NCBI GenBank assembly: GCA_902465755.1 | Contig: CABQOK010000067.1 | Coordinates: forward strand, 1-7,238 | Origin: an uncultured Anaerococcus sp. | GTDB taxonomy: Bacteria > Bacillota > Clostridia > Tissierellales > Peptoniphilaceae | DNA length: 7,238 nt | Direction of reading: 5' to 3' | Shown: piece by piece, positions 1 through 5,507 of the stretch | Layout: every line of letters begins with the position of its first letter | How positions within the stretch are numbered: the stretch's first letter is position 1 | Notes under the pieces: model-generated | Databases searched by the model: none | What the model was told of the DNA's origin: nothing | Seen by the model: only the letters and a program-made list of their open reading frames with translations | Made by a program: the position numbers and the translations under genes

Positions 1-1
1 A

Positions 2-928
2 TCTGAGGTTAGGCCTATGAAGATGGTCCGCGAAGGAGGAGGCTATTACGGAGAGCCTGTCGAAGATTTCGACTACAGGGGCCGTAAGTATTTTATAAGG
101 CTAGGATGGCAAGATGAAAATGACGACGGTGTCAATTTTGGAGATGAAAATCAGGAAAATGGCGAGGAGAAAAAACCGACCTATGCGGACATACCGGTAG
201 AGATTTCAGGAACATTAAACTCCAAGTCCTTTGTAATGGGCTGGTCATCAGTGATTAACGAAAGCCTCTACAAGAAGCTCCAAAAGGAAGATAAGAAACT
301 AGAAAGTCCACAGCTAAACCAAAACTTCGGTCCAGACGGTAAGCCAGTAGAGGTCAAAAATGATGGACAGATTAAATACGATAACCTAAATGTTGTAGTA
401 GAAGATGTTGAAAAGCTTGAAGAAGTCGAAAAAGCCATAAGAAAGGCGGGCTTTCAAACCCAATCATCCGCAGGATCTGCCGAAGAAATCAAAAAAAACA
501 ACATGATTGTAACTCTTATACTTGGCGGAATCGGTTCAGTCGCCTTTATAGTTTCGGCCATAGGGATAATCAACACCATGCTTATGAGCATCTATGAAAG
601 ACAAAAAGAGATCGGAGTGATGAAGGTAATAGGCGCTTCCATCAATGATATAAGGTCCATGTTTCTTATAGAATCGGGCTTTATAGGATTTTTCGGAGGA
701 ATTGTAGGGCTAATTATATCCCTGCTTATAGGAAGCCTGATAAATAAATTCGCCCAAGGATCAGGAGTCTTCATGGGAGGGGTAGAAGATGTTAAAATCC
801 TCCTAATTCCAATATGGCTAGCCATAGTAGGGGTTGGCTTTTCATCAATGGTAGGAGTCCTTGCAGGCTACATTCCAGCCAGAAGAGCAACCAAACTATC
901 AGCCATAGAGGCTTTAAGAGCAAATTAA
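2..928 (+). CDS. ABC transporter permease, MacB/FtsX type (3' part, start outside window)
   Basis: Membrane subunit of a MacB-like ABC exporter; substrate unknown. The frame is open to the left edge with no stop (S-E-V-R-P before the first Met at 17), so the gene begins upstream and no start is assigned. Residues are numbered from that Met. Residues 1-160 are a hydrophilic extracytoplasmic region, as in MacB periplasmic-core domains. Three membrane segments follow at about 163-189, 216-243 and 260-284, and FtsX permeases have a fourth near the N-terminus, here missing. Family hallmarks are ERQKEIGVMKVIGA (194-207), the Gly-rich third segment, and the ending GYIPARRATKLSAIEALRAN. The partner ATPase is usually adjacent and probably lies upstream. 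The stop codon is the first three bases of an 18-bp hairpin repeat, so the gene now ends directly against a palindromic element. Family assignment is firm; transported substrate (peptide, antibiotic, lipoprotein) cannot be told. Confidence 0.93.
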   Translation, partial: SEVRPMKMVREGGGYYGEPVEDFDYRGRKYFIRLGWQDENDDGVNFGDENQENGEEKKPTYADIPVEISGTLNSKSFVMGWSSVINESLYKKLQKEDKKLESPQLNQNFGPDGKPVEVKNDGQIKYDNLNVVVEDVEKLEEVEKAIRKAGFQTQSSAGSAEEIKKNNMIVTLILGGIGSVAFIVSAIGIINTMLMSIYERQKEIGVMKVIGASINDIRSMFLIESGFIGFFGGIVGLIISLLIGSLINKFAQGSGVFMGGVEDVKILLIPIWLAIVGVGFSSMVGVLAGYIPARRATKLSAIEALRAN

Positions 929-1157
929 GCAGAGAAATCTGCTCAGAGCGTAGACAAAATCCAAAAACGCTTATAGGGCTACAGAAATTTAGAAATTCTA
1001 AATCTTATAATACTGTAAATCTCAAACTCGCTAAGGCTCAAATAGTGCGATTTACGGGCGTATTATTTCGATTTGAATTTCTTAAAATTTCTTCCGAATG
1101 GAACGCTTCCTTTTGGATTTTGTCCCTTTGTCAACAGTCTAAGCAGAGAAATCTGCT
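926..1157. repeat. Long imperfect palindrome, MITE-like element with 18-bp end repeats
   Basis: The sequence TAAGCAGAGAAATCTGCT occurs at 926-943 and again at 1140-1157, identical over 18 bp. Between the copies, the left half is an imperfect inverted repeat of the right half. GACAAAATCCAAAA (953-966) pairs with 1111-1124. GAAATTTAGAAATTC, just after 980, pairs with the similar region around 1076-1092. GTAAATC (1015-1021) pairs with GATTTAC (1049-1055). The apex is a short loop containing CTCGCTAAGGCTC. No ORF with a ribosome site lies inside. The structure fits a non-autonomous MITE or a REP/BIME-like intergenic repeat. The end repeats are either a target duplication or palindromic termini. 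Transcribed, it would form a long hairpin. Copy number elsewhere in the genome is unknown. Confidence 0.72.
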
Positions 1158-1163
1158 TTTTTT
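1142..1163 (+). terminator. Rho-independent terminator at right end of palindromic element
   Basis: AGCAGA-GAAA-TCTGCT forms a 6-bp stem with a 4-base loop, followed directly by seven T (1157-1163). It would end transcription from the ABC permease gene, reading through the palindromic element. The identical hairpin at 928-943 lacks a T-run and should not terminate. Confidence 0.75.
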
Positions 1164-1201
1164 ATGCCAAAAATTGATCATTGGGTATTAATATAAAAAG
1201 C

Positions 1202-1208
1202 GAGGAGG
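1202..1208 (+). promoter_or_regulatory. Ribosome binding site deciding the ATP-cone start
   Basis: GAGGAGG lies 5 bases before ATG 1214. It rules out the longer in-frame TTG start at 1181, which would place this site inside the coding region and add an unlikely 11-residue leader ending in four Glu. Confidence 0.85.
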
Positions 1209-1213
1209 AAGAA

Positions 1214-1612
1214 ATGACTAAATTAAGTACAGAAATAAAAAAATATCTTGATGAAAATAAGCTAAGTCTGGACGATATAAGAAGTGACCTACAGACTCTA
1301 GACGTAGACCTTGTGGGTGATATGTTAGAAGATAAGGAAAATACCTATGTAATCAAAAGATCTGGAGCTGTCGAAAGATTTTCTAAAGACAAGATTGAAA
1401 GATCTATCAAAAACGCTGCTGGAGATGAGAAGGCAGCCATGAACACATCTGATCTTGCAATAATTGTGGATGATGTATTAGACGCTTTAGACTCAGATCC
1501 TAGAAAAGTCTACAAGACTACAGAGATTAAAAACTATATCAAGGATGCTCTCCTTAAAGAAGGATACTCAAAAGTATACGATTCCTTTATCTCTTACATC
1601 AAGGAAGATTAA
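1214..1612 (+). CDS. Stand-alone ATP-cone domain protein
   Basis: A 132-residue protein whose C-terminal two-thirds is an ATP-cone, the allosteric ATP/dATP-binding domain found at the N-terminus of ribonucleotide reductases and in the repressor NrdR. The signature YVIKRSGAVERFSKDKIERSI spans 45-65. The Val-Ile-Lys-Arg-x-Gly core and the later Lys-Ile match the nucleotide-binding strand-turn-helix. The rest, to about 130, holds the expected helices (TSDLAIIVDDVLDAL; TTEIKNYIKDALLKEGY). There is no zinc ribbon as in NrdR and no catalytic domain. The first ~43 residues are a charged, helical extension I do not recognise. The start is set by a strong ribosome site. The stop overlaps the rlmH start by one base (TAATG), so translation is probably coupled. 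It plausibly senses nucleotide levels, but the partner is not visible here. Domain call is strong; function is inference. Confidence 0.85.
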   Translation: MTKLSTEIKKYLDENKLSLDDIRSDLQTLDVDLVGDMLEDKENTYVIKRSGAVERFSKDKIERSIKNAAGDEKAAMNTSDLAIIVDDVLDALDSDPRKVYKTTEIKNYIKDALLKEGYSKVYDSFISYIKED

Positions 1613-2094
1613 TGAATATAAAGATAGTCGCAGTAGGAAAGATTAAGGAGAAATTCTATAGGGATGCCATAGATGAATATATCAAAAGGATGGGAGCCTA
1701 CAACAATATAGAAATTATAGAAGTGGCAGATATTATGGCGCCAGAAAGCCTTTCGGCCAAAGAACTTGAAGATATAAAGGATAAGGAAGGGGAGAAAATC
1801 CTATCCAAAATCAAGGACGGATCCTTCCTTGTGACTTTAGAAATCCTAGGTAAAGAGATGACTAGCGAGGACTTCGCAGACTTTATCAAAGATGAGATGC
1901 TTATGGGAGGGGGAAGAGATTTAGTTTTTGTAATAGGCGGATCTAATGGTCTTTCCAAAAATGTAAGTAAGCGCGCTAATAAGAAGCTATCCTTTGGCAA
2001 GTTTACCTATCCCCACCAGCTTATGAGAGTCATCCTTTCAGAGCAAATCTACAGGGCCTTTAGAATAATAAATAACCATCCTTATCACAAATAA
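1612..2094 (+). CDS. rlmH: 23S rRNA (pseudouridine1915-N3)-methyltransferase RlmH
   Basis: RlmH uses S-adenosylmethionine to methylate N3 of pseudouridine 1915 in helix 69 of 23S rRNA, a late step in ribosome maturation acting on assembled 70S ribosomes. The 160-residue length is typical of this minimal SPOUT methyltransferase, which works as a homodimer. Visible family features are the N-terminal MNIKIVAVGKIKEKFYRDAIDEY-like strand and helix, TLEILGKEMTSEDFA (75-89), the GGSNGLS loop (109-115) of the trefoil knot, and the ending with FTYPHQLMRVILSEQIYRAF (131-150) then NNHPYHK. The ATG overlaps the stop of the ATP-cone gene by one base. The next gene starts 12 bases after its stop, so it is the middle gene of a three-gene run. 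Nothing is missing or truncated. Confidence 0.97.
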   Translation: MNIKIVAVGKIKEKFYRDAIDEYIKRMGAYNNIEIIEVADIMAPESLSAKELEDIKDKEGEKILSKIKDGSFLVTLEILGKEMTSEDFADFIKDEMLMGGGRDLVFVIGGSNGLSKNVSKRANKKLSFGKFTYPHQLMRVILSEQIYRAFRIINNHPYHK

Positions 2095-2095
2095 G

Positions 2096-2101
2096 AAGGA
2101 G
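2096..2101 (+). promoter_or_regulatory. Ribosome binding site deciding the DJ-1 family start
   Basis: AAGGAG sits 5 bases before ATG 2107. A TTG codon in the same frame directly precedes it at 2104 but would leave only 2 bases of spacing, so ATG 2107 is the better start. Confidence 0.8.
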
Positions 2102-2106
2102 TTTTG

Positions 2107-2691
2107 ATGAATAAATTTTTAGTTTTAGTGGCAAATGGCAACGAGACGATAGAGATATTTACAGTAGTTGATTATCTTAGAAGAATTGGAGTTAAGCTTG
2201 ATCTAGCATCTGTTGAGGAGACTTTAGATCTTAAGACGAGCCAAGATATTTCTTTTAAGGCGGATATAAGCTTTTCTGAAATCAGGGAAGAAGACTACAT
2301 GGGAGTCTATATTCCTGGAGGCACCCAGGGAGCCTATGCTATGAGGGATAATGAAAAGGTCTTAGACCTTCTAAGAAGCTTTAACGAGGCGAGAAAAATC
2401 ATAGGAGCAATCTGTGCAGGACCAGTAGTCCTCAATAAAGCAGGGATTTTATCTGACAGAATGGCAACATCCTTCCCAGATATGAAAGATGAAATGGATA
2501 AGACAGGTGAATATATCGATGATCAAATCGTGGTAACCGATGGAAATATCACAACAGGAAGAGGAGCTGCCGTGACGAACTACCTGGCCTTAAGACTTGC
2601 TCATATAATTGGAGGAGATGAGGCAGGAGCCAAACTTAAACACGGTACCCAGCATGAGGCTGTCGAGAAATATTTTGGATTTGAATATTAA
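2107..2691 (+). CDS. DJ-1/PfpI (ThiJ) family protein
   Basis: A 194-residue single-domain protein of the DJ-1/PfpI superfamily, of the DJ-1/YajL type. The nucleophile elbow is GAICAGP, with reactive Cys103. The conserved acid that activates it is Glu16, in ANGNETIE, which aligns with Glu18 of human DJ-1. The TGRGAAVTNYLALRL stretch near the C-terminus matches the TSRGPGTS region of DJ-1. Family members are credited with protein/nucleotide deglycation, oxidative-stress sensing or chaperone activity; which one applies here cannot be told from sequence, and deglycase activity is debated for the family. It is the last gene of the ATP-cone/rlmH run, with a terminator 26 bases after its stop. The protein appears complete and cytoplasmic, with no signal peptide. 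Confidence 0.92.
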   Translation: MNKFLVLVANGNETIEIFTVVDYLRRIGVKLDLASVEETLDLKTSQDISFKADISFSEIREEDYMGVYIPGGTQGAYAMRDNEKVLDLLRSFNEARKIIGAICAGPVVLNKAGILSDRMATSFPDMKDEMDKTGEYIDDQIVVTDGNITTGRGAAVTNYLALRLAHIIGGDEAGAKLKHGTQHEAVEKYFGFEY

Positions 2692-2716
2692 TATTATCTA
2701 GAAAAATGTATTGAGG

Positions 2717-2743
2717 GTCGCCCTATAGGGGCGATTTTCTTTT
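2717..2743 (+). terminator. Rho-independent terminator of the rlmH operon
   Basis: TCGCCC-TATAG-GGGCGA forms a 6-bp GC-rich stem, followed by TTTTCTTTT. It stands 26 bases after the stop of the DJ-1 family gene and closes the ATP-cone/rlmH/DJ-1 transcript. Confidence 0.85.
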
Positions 2744-2931
2744 GGCTTTAAGTTAAGGTCCTTAGATATCCTAATAAAGAATAAGAATGCTAGCTAAAAT
2801 ATGGCACTCTTTTAGTATGCTAGGCATATTACTAATTAGCCATCTCTTACTATTAAACTCCTTAAATTCTAATGAAAATCTAATTGATAAGAATCTCAAG
2901 GAGCTTGCTATAAGGGCAAGATTTCTGTTAA
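2744..2931. other. Intergenic stretch with no supportable gene
   Basis: This stretch lies between two convergent terminators. Short open frames exist on both strands (88 codons from 2787 on +, 71 codons from 2986 on -). Neither has a ribosome site or a recognisable motif, and both run through the terminator at 2934-2956. It could be decayed sequence. A minor hairpin, CTTGC/GCAAG at 2904-2920, has no useful T-run. Confidence 0.6.
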
Positions 2932-2933
2932 GG

Positions 2934-2956
2934 AAAAAGACGAGGAATTTTCCTCG
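2934..2956 (-). terminator. Rho-independent terminator of the glpF-glpA-like operon
   Basis: Read on the minus strand, CGAGGA-AAAT-TCCTCG forms a 6-bp stem (7 bp with a tighter loop), followed by TCTTTTTCC. It lies about 47 bases after the stop of the GlpA-like gene. On the plus strand the same stem is followed by only four T after CC, so rightward activity would be weak. Confidence 0.8.
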
Positions 2957-3003
2957 CCTTTTCATTTCAGTTAAAGATAAAATCAAGAGTCTTTATTTTA
3001 ACC

Positions 3004-4479
3004 TTATTTATTTTCGATTTCCTTTATTAATTCATTTATATCTTTCTTATTAATCCTAGAAATTCCTGAGTTTTCGCTGTCAAACTTCTTATTTTCTATA
3101 GGATGACCGTATTCGTCTTCCATAACTTCAAGGACCCTATTTCTACAGAAGGCTCCTTGGCAAAAGCCCATACCGCAGCGGGTTCTTCTCTTGACTGCGT
3201 CAAAACTTGTAAGCTCGATTCCTCTATTAAGCGCATCTCTAATAGTCTTCTCACTTACTTGCTCGCACCTACAAACCAATCTTTCTGGATCTCCCAAGGG
3301 TAAGTCAACCTTATCTTTTACTTTGTTAAAGTCTTCGAGGTCCTTATACTCGATTATTGGCTTTCTATTTGGATTGTAAGATGGATCTTCGTCTAATTCT
3401 AGGCCAATATCAACTAGTATATCCTCGACCATCTCTGCTATTGCAGGCGATGAAGTAACACCAGGTGATTGGATGCCGACAACATTTATAAAGCCATTAG
3501 TCTCAGTATTTTCGATTATGAAATCTCCAGTTGAAGATGCTGGTCTAAGTCCTGTGAAAGATCTTATAAATTCCCTTAAGTTTAGGACATCACCTTTGAC
3601 AGACTTTTGTGCAAGCTTATAGATTTCTTCTAGTCTTTCAGTGTGGGTACCTAGGTCAATTTCTTCCTCATCTATGGCATCAGGTCCAATCAATATATTG
3701 TTATGATAGGTCCTAGTTACAAGGATTCCCTTAGACTTAGGACTAGGTGTTTGGAAGAGGACCTGCTTAATGCGAGATCCAGTTCCCTTTTGCATGATTA
3801 GATATTCGCCGCTTCTTGGGTGGATATCAAAATCAGTTTGAGTAATCATAGAAGAAACCTTGGCACCATTAAGTCCAGTCGCATTTATAACAAATCTTCC
3901 TTCGAAAGATTCGCCCTTATCTGTCTTAACCTTAAATACATCTTCTTCTTTTTCGATTTCTACGACTTCATTATCCAGTTTTAGCTTGAGGCCATTATCC
4001 ATGGCGTTTTCTACTAGGGCTATTACATATTCATAAGGAGAGCAAACTCCTGCACCCTTACAATACAAGGCTCCTATAGCATCATCTGATACATTTTCTT
4101 CGATCTCGCGAAGCTTTTCTTGGTCGATGATTTCAATATCATCGAGGCCATTTTCCTTGCCCATTTGATAGAGGACATCGAGCATTTTCATATCGTTCTC
4201 ATCGAAGGCTAAAACAAGAGAACCATTGGCCAAAAAGCCAAAGTTTAGCTCTTCGTTGAGTTTTTCGAAAGAAATTCTTCCAGGATAGCATAACCTACCC
4301 CTAAGCTCCTTGCCGCTTTCTGCATATCCTCCATGGACTATGGCAGAGTTGGCCTTGCTCGCGCCCATAGATACGTCGTTTTCTTTCTCAAGAAGGAGTA
4401 TATCAAGTTTGTAACGGGATAGCCTTCTGGCAATGGAGGCCCCGCACACGCCTGCTCCTATTATAATTACATCAAACAT
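3004..4479 (-). CDS. GlpA-like FAD-dependent dehydrogenase with BFD [2Fe-2S] domain (probable glycerol-3-phosphate dehydrogenase)
   Basis: A 491-residue flavoprotein of the DAO/GlpA family. The N-terminal Rossmann motif GAGVCG (8-13) and the acidic strand end LLLEKE (28-33) bind FAD. S-x-x-NSAIVHGGY (41-52) is typical of GlpA/LhgO-type enzymes, and the C-terminal FAD contact is near 335-345 (VGIQSPGVTSSPA). Residues about 400-460 form a bacterioferritin-ferredoxin-like [2Fe-2S] domain: C403-x-C405, then C440-x4-C445, with an additional Cys at 435. It most likely oxidises glycerol-3-phosphate to dihydroxyacetone phosphate and passes electrons on through the cluster. An L-2-hydroxyglutarate-type 2-hydroxyacid substrate is the alternative. 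It follows glpF by 34 bases in the same direction, supporting the glycerol role. The ribosome site is modest (AGGA, 9 bases before ATG). No GlpB, GlpC/DUF1667 or GlpK gene accompanies it in this window. Confidence 0.88.
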   Translation of the reverse strand: MFDVIIIGAGVCGASIARRLSRYKLDILLLEKENDVSMGASKANSAIVHGGYAESGKELRGRLCYPGRISFEKLNEELNFGFLANGSLVLAFDENDMKMLDVLYQMGKENGLDDIEIIDQEKLREIEENVSDDAIGALYCKGAGVCSPYEYVIALVENAMDNGLKLKLDNEVVEIEKEEDVFKVKTDKGESFEGRFVINATGLNGAKVSSMITQTDFDIHPRSGEYLIMQKGTGSRIKQVLFQTPSPKSKGILVTRTYHNNILIGPDAIDEEEIDLGTHTERLEEIYKLAQKSVKGDVLNLREFIRSFTGLRPASSTGDFIIENTETNGFINVVGIQSPGVTSSPAIAEMVEDILVDIGLELDEDPSYNPNRKPIIEYKDLEDFNKVKDKVDLPLGDPERLVCRCEQVSEKTIRDALNRGIELTSFDAVKRRTRCGMGFCQGAFCRNRVLEVMEDEYGHPIENKKFDSENSGISRINKKDINELIKEIENK

Positions 4480-4513
4480 AAACTCACTTCCTATTTTCTA
4501 ATTTCTATAAATC

Positions 4514-5233
4514 TTATATAAAGATAAAGTTATAGATTACTACTGCTAGTAGACCACCTAATATTGGTCCTACTACTGGAATCCAAGAATATCCCCAGTT
4601 AGGGTCTGCCTTGTTTTTGAATGGAAGTACTGCATAGGCAATTCTTGGTCCAAGGTCTCTGGCAGGATTTATAGCGTAACCTGTAAGTCCACCCAAAGAC
4701 ATACCGATTGAGACGATTATTGCAAATACTAATAACTTATCAACTCCGACAGTTCCTGCTCCGTCTACTTGAGAAAGACCTAGAATAGCAAATACTAGTA
4801 CGAAAGTACCGATAATTTCTGAAAGTAGGTTTCTGAAAGTATTAGGTATAGTTGGAGCTGTACAGAAAGTAGCTCTTACAGTTAGTGGATCATCGCTTGT
4901 TGCATCGTAGTGGTCTTTAAAGAGAATATATACCAAAACAGCACCAACGAAGGCACCAGCCATTTGAGCTATGATATAAGCTGGCAAGTCAGAATAAGCA
5001 ACATCTCCCTTAAAAGCTAAGGCGATTGATAAAGCTGGGTTAAAGCTTGCGCCAGATAGTTTTCCAAATATAAATGCTGGGATAAGTACTGCAAGACCCC
5101 ATGCAAATGTGATTTGGACTGAGCCTCCACCTTTTTGTCCACTCTTGTTGAGTAAAACGTTTGCTACTACGCCGTCACCGAGTAGTATAAGAATCATTGT
5201 TCCGAAAAATTCACCCATTATAATATCTCTCAT
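4514..5233 (-). CDS. glpF: Glycerol uptake facilitator, MIP/aquaporin family
   Basis: A 239-residue polytopic channel for passive entry of glycerol and similar small polyols. Both pore half-helices are present. The first is SGASFNPALS, with NPA at 65-67. The second is GYAINPARDLGPR, with NPARD at 189-193; the Asp after NPAR marks the glycerol-conducting branch rather than strict water channels. Six hydrophobic segments are discernible, with the two re-entrant loops between them. The residue before the first Phe-NPA is Ser, where many GlpF proteins carry His (SGAHLNPA). A near-perfect ribosome site, AGGAGG at 5239-5244, precedes the ATG. It heads a two-gene leftward operon with the GlpA-like enzyme. 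Control features upstream are a sigma-A promoter, a cre-like operator and a leader terminator. The window has no glycerol kinase, so phosphorylation must be encoded elsewhere if the usual route is used. Confidence 0.95.
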   Translation of the reverse strand: MRDIIMGEFFGTMILILLGDGVVANVLLNKSGQKGGGSVQITFAWGLAVLIPAFIFGKLSGASFNPALSIALAFKGDVAYSDLPAYIIAQMAGAFVGAVLVYILFKDHYDATSDDPLTVRATFCTAPTIPNTFRNLLSEIIGTFVLVFAILGLSQVDGAGTVGVDKLLVFAIIVSIGMSLGGLTGYAINPARDLGPRIAYAVLPFKNKADPNWGYSWIPVVGPILGGLLAVVIYNFIFI

Positions 5234-5270
5234 AAATTCCTCCTAATATAGATTGTAGATATCTGATAAG

Positions 5271-5305
5271 TAAACAAAAAGCAACAAGTAAAATATATTG
5301 TTGCC
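5271..5305 (-). terminator. Leader terminator / probable attenuator of glpF
   Basis: On the minus strand GGCAACAA, a 10-base loop, then TTGTTGC form a 7-bp stem plus a possible G-U, followed by TTTTTGTTT. It sits between the glpF promoter and the glpF ribosome site, where no upstream leftward gene needs a terminator. On the plus strand no T-run follows. Bacillus subtilis glp leaders carry similar terminators relieved by GlpP with glycerol-3-phosphate. Attenuation here is inferred from position; no GlpP gene is in view. Confidence 0.65.
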
Positions 5306-5327
5306 AGGCTCTTCGGATATTAAATTG

Positions 5328-5341
5328 TGAAAACATTTACA
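5328..5341. promoter_or_regulatory. cre-like operator (CcpA) at glpF transcription start
   Basis: TGAAAACATTTACA matches the cre consensus TGWAARCGNTWNCA at all positions but the central G (A here). The flanking bases extend the symmetry (GTG...CAC at 5327-5342). It begins 5 bases beyond the glpF -10 and covers the expected start of transcription, a position where CcpA binding represses. This fits catabolite repression of glycerol uptake, an established pattern in Firmicutes. Confidence 0.65.
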
Positions 5342-5346
5342 CTTAT

Positions 5347-5375
5347 AGTATAGCATGGACCGTCAAAAATATCAA
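5347..5375 (-). promoter_or_regulatory. Sigma-A promoter of glpF (extended -10)
   Basis: On the minus strand: -35 TTGATA (5375-5370), a 17-base spacer ending in TGC, and -10 TATACT (5352-5347). The TG two bases before the -10 gives an extended -10. Transcription should start near 5340, leaving a leader of about 107 bases before the glpF ATG. Confidence 0.8.
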
Positions 5376-5382
5376 GTATTTT

Positions 5383-5397
5383 ATTTAAAATTTAAAT
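5383..5397. repeat. Perfect AT palindrome in the divergent region
   Basis: ATTTAAA-A-TTTAAAT is a 15-base perfect palindrome lying just upstream of the glpF -35 and about 44 bases upstream of the -35 for the rightward lipoprotein gene. It could be an UP element or an operator, but such AT palindromes also arise by chance in AT-rich DNA. Confidence 0.4.
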
Positions 5398-5440
5398 CAA
5401 ACATAGAAATTTGATAAAAGCTAAAATTACCTACAAACTA

Positions 5441-5469
5441 TGGACAAAATATGCAATATATTATATGAT
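5441..5469 (+). promoter_or_regulatory. Sigma-A promoter of the BMP lipoprotein gene
   Basis: -35 TGGACA (5441-5446), a 17-base spacer, and -10 TATGAT (5464-5469). The start would be near 5476, giving a short leader of about 32 bases that carries AGGGAGG (5496-5502), 5 bases before the ATG. Confidence 0.75.
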
Positions 5470-5507
5470 TATTATGTAACTAAACAAGCATAATTAGGGA
5501 GGAATAT

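Noticed and set aside
147..159. Non-LSGGQ signature in the ABC ATPase seen as a possible defect (residue numbers of the protein starting at 6760)
   Set aside because: The SVGMQQRVEILK form is normal for nucleoside-type ABC ATPases of this subfamily and does not indicate inactivation.
814..1191. 125-codon open frame on + crossing the permease end and the palindrome
   Set aside because: It overlaps the permease gene in another frame, has no ribosome site or motif, and reads through the inverted repeat. The protein is low-complexity translation of the hairpin.
1163..1200. Promoter for the ATP-cone/rlmH operon
   Set aside because: TTGATC (1174-1179) and TATAAA or TATTAA (1186-1197) are present but the spacing is far from 16-18 bases. 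I could not support a specific pair, though a promoter is expected here or inside the palindrome.
1181..1213. TTG start adding 11 residues to the ATP-cone protein
   Set aside because: The strong GAGGAGG site would lie inside the coding region; ATG 1214 is correctly spaced from it.
2771..3053. Open frames of 88 codons (+, 2787-3053) and 71 codons (-, 2771-2986)
   Set aside because: Neither has a Shine-Dalgarno site or a recognisable domain. Both cross the terminator at 2934-2956, and the + frame overlaps the GlpA-like gene.
3103..3379. Plus-strand open frames of 62-66 codons inside the GlpA-like gene
   Set aside because: Shadows of a well-supported minus-strand gene, with no start signals or motifs.
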